64,000 nt of DNA from Rhodococcoides kyotonense (GTDB lineage: Bacteria > Actinomycetota > Actinomycetes > Mycobacteriales > Mycobacteriaceae). Made by a program: the position numbers and the translations under genes. Shown one piece after another: positions 59,164 to 64,000 of this stretch. The notes under the pieces were generated by a model, which searched no databases, was not told the origin of the DNA, and saw only the letters and a list, made by a program, of their open reading frames with translations. Position 1 is the first letter of the stretch. Each line of letters starts with the position of its first letter. The stretch spans positions 186,001-250,000 of the forward strand of contig NZ_FZOW01000009.1 in assembly GCF_900188125.1 (NCBI RefSeq). The letters run 5' to 3'.

Positions 59164-60888
59164 GTGGACAAGATCTGGCCGTGCGACGACGACGAAAGCA
59201 AGCGATTCCCCATTTTCACGCGGGCGAACACCGGCGAAGTGTTCGTCGACGCCGCCACCCCACTCACCTGGAGCCTTTACGGTCGCGGCGTCTACGAGAA
59301 CGGTTACCGCGACGCCTTGCTGAAACTCGGCGTCTTCACCGCCGAGGACTTTCGGCCGGAGTGGGAGGGCGAGGTCGTCGGCTGTTTCGGCGGCTACGTC
59401 TACATCAACGTCTCGCTCTCGCGTGTCCTCGCCGAACGAACACCTGGGATGACCTGGCAAGCCATCGACCAGTCGTTCTTCGGGGACCAGCCGGATGCCC
59501 CGCCGTACGCGCCGCACCCGGACGACGTCAACGAAGAGTGCACTGCACGCATGACGGACTGGATGGGATCGCTGTTCGCCGCAACGTCGGTCCCCGAAAT
59601 CGACGCGCACCGACACCGTATCGACGAGATCGTCGCCACCCGACCCGATCTCACGACGCTGACCGACGCAGAACTTCTGGAGCGTTTCCGTTCGCTGGTC
59701 CCCGAGATGCGCGACATGTTCGCCACTCATATGACGCAGACATACAGCTCCACGATTGTCACGGGCGTCATTGCGCAGGCGGCCGCCGCAGCAGGGAAGC
59801 CGGAACTCCTGTCGAGCCTGACCGCCGGGGTCGGCGACGTCGATTCCGTGGTGCAGTCCATAGACATCTGGAACCTGTCTCGGCTGGCGAAGTCGACATC
59901 CGTCGCTGCCAAGTTCGACAAGGGCATCGGCGATCTACTCGAACGACTCGAGTCTTCGGACAGTGCGGAGGCCGCCGAGTTCCTCGCTGCGTGGAAGGTC
60001 TTCCAGCAGCAGTGGGGATTCCTCGGGCCGAGCATTTGGGAACTGCGCTCGCCCACCTACGGCGAGAATCCGGAGATCGCGTTACGCATGATCGACCGCG
60101 CTCGCCACGTCGAGGATGCGGCGTCGCCCACGGCACGCTCGCACTCACTCGAACAGGACCGGATCGACGCCGTCAAGGTGGTCGGCGACGCCCTGGCCGG
60201 TGGCGAGTTGCACGACACGTTCATGGCCGCGGCCAACGTCGTCCCGGTGTACATGCCTGCGCGCGAACGGATCAAGGTGCAGTGCACGCGAATGATCGAG
60301 GAAGCACGAAAGACCATGCGCGAGCTCGGCGGGCGACTCACCGCAGCAGGAACCATCGATCGATGGCAGGACGTCCTGCTGTTGATGAACGACGAGATCG
60401 ACTCGTTCGTCGCCGATCCGGAACCGTGGAATGACACCGTCGCCGAGCGCAAGGAACGGTTGTCGCTCCTCGAATCGTTGTCTCCACCGTTCGTATTCGA
60501 CGGACCACCTCCGACGCTCGATCAGTTCACTCCTCGCTCCGATGTACGTGGCCTGACCATCGAGGCGGGAACAGTCCTCACCGGGCTCGGCGCATCGCCG
60601 GGAACGTGCACCGGGCCAGCTCGAGTGATCACCTCGCTCGACGACGAGGGTGAGTTCGACGCCGGGGACATCCTCGTCGCTCGAACGACCGATTCGTCGT
60701 GGGGGCCGCTGTTTCTCACAGCAGGTGCAATCGTGTGCGAGACAGGCGCGACCATCTCGCACGCCGCGATCGTCTCGCGTGAGCTGGGGATCCCGGCGGC
60801 CGTGTCCGTGGAGGGCGCGACGAGCCTGATTCCGGACGGAACGATCGTGACGGTCAACGGTGACGACGGCACAGTCACGGTGCATTGA
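59164..60888 (+). CDS. PEP-synthase-like protein with mobile His domain but no ATP-grasp
   Basis: A 574-residue protein resembling the middle and C-terminal parts of PEP synthase and rifampin phosphotransferase. FTRANTGEVFVDAATPLTWS near the N-terminus is the linker motif of that group. The C-terminal swivelling domain reads LGASPGTCTGPARVITSLDD, AGDILVARTTDSSWGPLFLT and GATISHAAIVSRELGIPAAV, with the phospho-carrier His near residue 533. The ATP-grasp domain that charges this His is absent and not encoded elsewhere in the window. The alpha subunit of phenylphosphate synthase has this same reduced architecture with a separate ATP-binding subunit. The GTG has GAGAAGGAG upstream. Followed by a GntR gene at 1 base. 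Confidence 0.8.
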   Translation: MDKIWPCDDDESKRFPIFTRANTGEVFVDAATPLTWSLYGRGVYENGYRDALLKLGVFTAEDFRPEWEGEVVGCFGGYVYINVSLSRVLAERTPGMTWQAIDQSFFGDQPDAPPYAPHPDDVNEECTARMTDWMGSLFAATSVPEIDAHRHRIDEIVATRPDLTTLTDAELLERFRSLVPEMRDMFATHMTQTYSSTIVTGVIAQAAAAAGKPELLSSLTAGVGDVDSVVQSIDIWNLSRLAKSTSVAAKFDKGIGDLLERLESSDSAEAAEFLAAWKVFQQQWGFLGPSIWELRSPTYGENPEIALRMIDRARHVEDAASPTARSHSLEQDRIDAVKVVGDALAGGELHDTFMAAANVVPVYMPARERIKVQCTRMIEEARKTMRELGGRLTAAGTIDRWQDVLLLMNDEIDSFVADPEPWNDTVAERKERLSLLESLSPPFVFDGPPPTLDQFTPRSDVRGLTIEAGTVLTGLGASPGTCTGPARVITSLDDEGEFDAGDILVARTTDSSWGPLFLTAGAIVCETGATISHAAIVSRELGIPAAVSVEGATSLIPDGTIVTVNGDDGTVTVH

Positions 60889-60889
60889 C

Positions 60890-61639
60890 GTGAGCACCCC
60901 ACGACCGCTTCGCCCCCTCGGCGCGATCGAGGTTCCGCGCGCCGCGGAGCTGTACGCCGACGTGATTCGCAGCAAGATTCTCGCCGGGGACATAGAGGTG
61001 GGCGCTCGTCTACCGCCCGAGCGGACCATGGTCGAGGACAGCGGGCTCACTCGCGCTGCCGTCAGGGAAGCGTTGCAGCTGCTCCAGCATCAGGGACTGA
61101 TCGTGACGAGGCCGGGCCGCGGCGGAGGATCGGTGGCCGCGCGTCCTGACGCGTCTGCCTTCATGAGTTCGGTCGATCTGCAACTGCAGGGGTGGGCGCC
61201 CGGTTCGCAGATGCTGTTCGAGGCCCGCCAAGTGATCGAACCGTGGTGCGCCGCACTGGCTGCGGAACGGGCGACGGACGACGATCTCACGCTGCTCGAC
61301 GAGATCAACGCCGGGGCGGCGCACTGCCAGTCCTCGGCTGAGTTCATCGAGAACAAGGTTCGGTGGCACGCCGCGCTTGCGACGGCGGCGCACAACGAGC
61401 TCCTGTCGACGTTCATGGAGGCCGTGGGGCGCGCGATCATCCGCCAGACCGACGCAGACGACCACAGTGAGCCGGAGTCACGCGCGCAGTCCATTCGCGC
61501 ACACCGCTCGGTAACCGACGCGGTCCGACTTCGAGACCGCGAACGTGCACACCATGCAATGGGCAGACACGTCCATGCCCCGCCTATCGCACATCCGAAA
61601 CCGTCCGTCGATCACTCGCTACTGCTACGTCACGCGTGA
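60890..61639 (+). CDS. GntR-family regulator, FadR subfamily (FCD domain), second
   Basis: A 249-residue regulator: winged helix AELYADVIRSKILAGDIEVG, ARLPPERTMVEDSGLTRAAV and REALQLLQHQGLIVTRPGRG, then an FCD domain including RWHAALATAAHNELLSTFME and RAHRSVTDAVRLRDRERAHH. The His-containing helices could bind a metal and an acid ligand. It sits in the right-hand gene set between the PEP-utilising gene and a lipocalin-fold gene, all in one operon, and is the alternative candidate for the GntR boxes at 44132, 44237 and 62699. GTG start at 60890, coupled to the upstream stop. Confidence 0.88.
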   Translation: MSTPRPLRPLGAIEVPRAAELYADVIRSKILAGDIEVGARLPPERTMVEDSGLTRAAVREALQLLQHQGLIVTRPGRGGGSVAARPDASAFMSSVDLQLQGWAPGSQMLFEARQVIEPWCAALAAERATDDDLTLLDEINAGAAHCQSSAEFIENKVRWHAALATAAHNELLSTFMEAVGRAIIRQTDADDHSEPESRAQSIRAHRSVTDAVRLRDRERAHHAMGRHVHAPPIAHPKPSVDHSLLLRHA

Positions 61640-61674
61640 CCCGAACTCCATAACCGAAGGAAGGACAGCGAAGA

Positions 61675-62580
61675 ATGCTCGAACCGAAGGACCGACTCCG
61701 ACACCGCATTTCGGGAGGATTCGCACGCGAAAGCCTCGCCTACTGCGTAATCGTCCCCGGCACAGGGATCTACCTGCTGTACACGTGGGTCGACGCCGAG
61801 AGCAAAGCCGGCTACGCGTTCGCAATCTACGGCGACGGCCCCGAGCCCGCGTATTTCGCCCGCCAGGAGGGCATCGACGCGACAGGCCAGGACTTCGATC
61901 ACTGGGAGATCGGCAATCTGTCGATCCATGTCGGCGACGATTTCGAGAGTGCGGTCGCGAGCTACTCCGACGACGAACTCTCCATAGAGATCGAGTTCCG
62001 TTCCATTCATGAGGCATTCGACTACGGTCGAAACCAGGCGGGTTGCCCTCCGTACCAGGCCACGAACCGGTACGAGCAGTCCGGAGTCATCCGCGGCGCG
62101 CTCACTCGCGACGGCGTGACGACGGAATTCGACGGCCCCGGGCACCGTGATCATTCGTGGGGACGTCGAGACTGGGACGCGATCCACCACTACAAGTGGT
62201 TGTCGATCGTCGGCGCGGACCGCGCCGCCAACATCATGGTGGCGCTCGTCGAGGGTGAGACGATCTACAACGGCTACGTCTTCGTCGACGACAAGCTCTC
62301 CCCCGTCGTGTCGGCGCACGTGTCCACCGAATATGACGAGCTGCAGTTCCAGAAGTCGATCACCGCAGAGGTGCTCGACGAACTCGGACGGACGACCCAC
62401 ATCGAGTTCCCGTCGTACTACAGCACCGCACGCTGGGACTACTCTCCTACGTTCAACTTCACCGATACGGGTATGGACGGAACGTTGGCCGGCGGACCGG
62501 TGAGCGCGTACATCCAGTACACGTGGCCGCGAATCTATCTTGACCACCTTCTGACTCGAGAACCTCACGCTCCGAACTGA
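61675..62580 (+). CDS. Two-domain lipocalin-fold protein, CrtC/AttH-like
   Basis: A 301-residue protein with GHRDHSWGRRDWDAIHHYKW (156-175; Asp159, His160, Trp162, His171-His172) and the endings ARWDYSPTFNFTDTGMDGTL and YTWPRIYLDHLL. These match closely the pattern of the gene at 49444, so they are paralogues, with the motif His retained here. It is the third gene of the operon PEP-utilising protein - GntR - lipocalin-fold. A hydrophobic substrate bound in the cavity and acted on at the D-H-S-W-G site is the working model; chemistry unproven. Confidence 0.68.
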   Translation: MLEPKDRLRHRISGGFARESLAYCVIVPGTGIYLLYTWVDAESKAGYAFAIYGDGPEPAYFARQEGIDATGQDFDHWEIGNLSIHVGDDFESAVASYSDDELSIEIEFRSIHEAFDYGRNQAGCPPYQATNRYEQSGVIRGALTRDGVTTEFDGPGHRDHSWGRRDWDAIHHYKWLSIVGADRAANIMVALVEGETIYNGYVFVDDKLSPVVSAHVSTEYDELQFQKSITAEVLDELGRTTHIEFPSYYSTARWDYSPTFNFTDTGMDGTLAGGPVSAYIQYTWPRIYLDHLLTREPHAPN

Positions 62581-62698
62581 ACTCGCGACGGGGAGCACGG
62601 ATGCCCTCCGGTCGCGGGAGGCCACCCGACGCCGTCGAAAATTGGACCAGCCATTCGACGGTCTCGATCACGGAAAGCGTCGAGCACCCTTGCGGTAA

Positions 62699-62709
62699 TG
62701 GTCAAACCA
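62699..62709. promoter_or_regulatory. GntR-type box upstream of the LuxR regulator
   Basis: TGGTCAAACCA, arms TGGT/ACCA, about 100 bases before the LuxR gene. A TTGGACCAGCCA stretch at 62642-62653 resembles another half-site. The 225-base region 62581-62805 otherwise shows no gene. Confidence 0.5.
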
Positions 62710-62805
62710 TTCTATGGTTGATATTAAGTGTGATCCAGCACACGTGCCGCGATTCGGCGGATGATCGATGGGACGAGAACAGTGCCGCGATTGGCTATCA
62801 ACACC

Positions 62806-64000
62806 GTGACCGATATCGAACAGCGGAGGATGCCCGTGTACCGACGGGTCCTCCACGCGCCGACCCGAGCGAAGTACGGTTCGGACTACCTCGACGACGA
62901 GATCGTCGTCCAAGTACTCGATCTTCACCGCGTGGTACGTGAGCGATTGAATCTGGGCGTGGCCTCCGATCCGACCAAGCTTCTCCGGGACCCGGTCGTG
63001 GTCAAGAATTTCATCGCACGTACGTGGGATGCGACGACGTACCGGTTGTCCACCGAGTCGCACACGGGTACCGGTTCGATGGAACTGGTCGGACTGCTCA
63101 CTCAGCTACGTAGGCTCGAGAAGGTCGTCGACGGCTTCACCGCAAGCCTCGCTTCACGAGCGCGCCGCCGGACGGCTCAAGCGATCGTCGGACTCGCCCG
63201 ATGCAACAGCACCGACGAACTCGTCCACTCGGTCCCGTCCGCCATCGGATTGCTCGGCTTCGATCGGGCGGTGTTCTCGCTCGTCACCGGAGATAGCTGG
63301 ACACCGCTGTCGTTCCACAGCCGGATCGACCAGTCGGCAGCAGAAGGTCTTCTCGACCGAATCCGCGACGACGCCTACCGCCTTCCGAAATCTGCTCGCG
63401 AGGTCCGCTCTGCCCAGGTGTCGGCGGACACCATGCGCAGGCACACCGATTCGCACGAGGGCTACGAACTGTGGCAGCAATCGCGCTCCAAATCGTTCTG
63501 GGTCGTTCCGATACTCGAACGCGCCAAGGTCGTCGCCCTAGTACACGCGGACTGTTACTTTCAGGATCGACTCCCCAGCAAGATCGAGGTGGGTGCGCTG
63601 CACGCACTGTGCGAGCAGTTGGGCCACGCGCTGTCCTCGCGACGTGCGTTGGACCGGTGGGCGGAGGCGTTCTCGTCCGGACCGTCGGAGTTCGTCTCAC
63701 GTCGTTCGATCCCCCACGCGATCGAACGACGCAGCAGCCGAACGGATTCCACGATACTCACCCCGCATACAGGAGTGGACGAGGCCGACGGCGTGATCTC
63801 TCGAACCGCTGCGGACATGCAGTTGTCGCACCGCGAGCTCGACGTGGTCCGACTGATGGCAGAGGGTCTGACCAACGGCCAGATCGGACGACGTCTGATG
63901 ATTACCGAGGGGACCGTCAAATCTCATGCGAAGCGCATTCTCCGCAAGACCGGATCAGCCAATCGTGCCGAAGCCGTGGCGATCTGGATGAACACCGGGC
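62806..64000 (+). CDS. LuxR-family regulator, 3' end outside window
   Basis: An open frame runs to the window edge (at least 398 codons from GTG 62806). The middle, TAQAIVGLARCNSTDELVHS and onwards, resembles a GAF-type sensor. The C-terminal LuxR/GerE domain is nearly complete: LSHRELDVVRLMAEGLTNGQ, IGRRLMITEGTVKSHAKRIL and RKTGSANRAEAVAIWM. The start is uncertain, since ATG 62761, GTG 62782, GTG 62806 and ATG 62830 are all in frame and none has an ideal ribosome-binding site. It is probably an activator of this gene set; the remnant at 4118 carries a very similar DNA-binding half. Confidence 0.85.
   Translation, partial: MTDIEQRRMPVYRRVLHAPTRAKYGSDYLDDEIVVQVLDLHRVVRERLNLGVASDPTKLLRDPVVVKNFIARTWDATTYRLSTESHTGTGSMELVGLLTQLRRLEKVVDGFTASLASRARRRTAQAIVGLARCNSTDELVHSVPSAIGLLGFDRAVFSLVTGDSWTPLSFHSRIDQSAAEGLLDRIRDDAYRLPKSAREVRSAQVSADTMRRHTDSHEGYELWQQSRSKSFWVVPILERAKVVALVHADCYFQDRLPSKIEVGALHALCEQLGHALSSRRALDRWAEAFSSGPSEFVSRRSIPHAIERRSSRTDSTILTPHTGVDEADGVISRTAADMQLSHRELDVVRLMAEGLTNGQIGRRLMITEGTVKSHAKRILRKTGSANRAEAVAIWMNTG

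Overview
The window reads as a catabolic region of a high-GC, mycolate-type actinobacterium, most likely Rhodococcus or a close relative. The basis is base composition, many GTG starts, dense runs of acyl-CoA dehydrogenases, crotonases and SDRs, and PaaX, MocR, PucR and FadR-type GntR regulators. I could not confirm the taxon. I saw no tRNA, rRNA, CRISPR array, transposase or integrase. Almost everything is coding, and both ends of the window cut a gene.

Left part (1-19730). Two acyl-CoA dehydrogenases, a TetR regulator, a thioesterase, an unusual SDR and an acyl-CoA ligase resemble the start of an alicyclic or aromatic acid beta-oxidation route. At 9906-14820 a PaaX-type regulator precedes a compact operon. 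It encodes two HgdA/HgdB/BcrB/BcrC-type subunits, their ASKHA-type ATPase activator with both Fe-S cysteines, and a short SDR-like protein. This is the signature of ATP-driven 2-hydroxyacyl-CoA dehydratases and class I benzoyl-CoA reductases, which are normally oxygen-sensitive enzymes of anaerobes. A ligase, a BadI/MenB-like hydrolase, an acyl-CoA dehydrogenase and a DECR-type dienoyl-CoA reductase follow.

Middle part (19789-43741). Two long minus-strand operons lie here. One (25554 to 19789) has three crotonases, an EamA transporter, an alpha-methylacyl-CoA racemase and a kinase-like protein. The other (33839 to 26582) has two acyl-CoA dehydrogenases, two SDRs including one BadH-like, a thiolase, a CoA-transferase and an HMG-CoA-lyase-type enzyme. 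Together with BadI/MenB-like ring hydrolases they could activate, hydrate, oxidise and open an alicyclic ring, then finish the branched products. A FadR-type GntR regulator, an MFS transporter, a two-gene MaoC hydratase and further ligase, dehydrogenase and ALDH genes follow.

Right part (44339-64000). This is a different and less familiar set. It has four related two-domain lipocalin-fold (CrtC/AttH-like) proteins and two copies of a kinase plus small helical protein pair that resembles LvaA/LvaB. It also has a PEP-synthase-like protein with the mobile His domain but no ATP-grasp, an unrecognised 437-residue protein, a sugar-type ABC importer, and MocR, PucR, GntR and LuxR regulators. I infer a route in which a hydrophobic alcohol or hydroxyacyl-CoA is phosphorylated and then dehydrated.

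Three recurring DNA motifs tie the parts together: a GGTC-n-GACC-type GntR box at about ten promoters, an AACGnnCGTT TetR-type box at three promoters, and a GTGGAGTTsTCCAC-type palindrome at two promoters in the right part.
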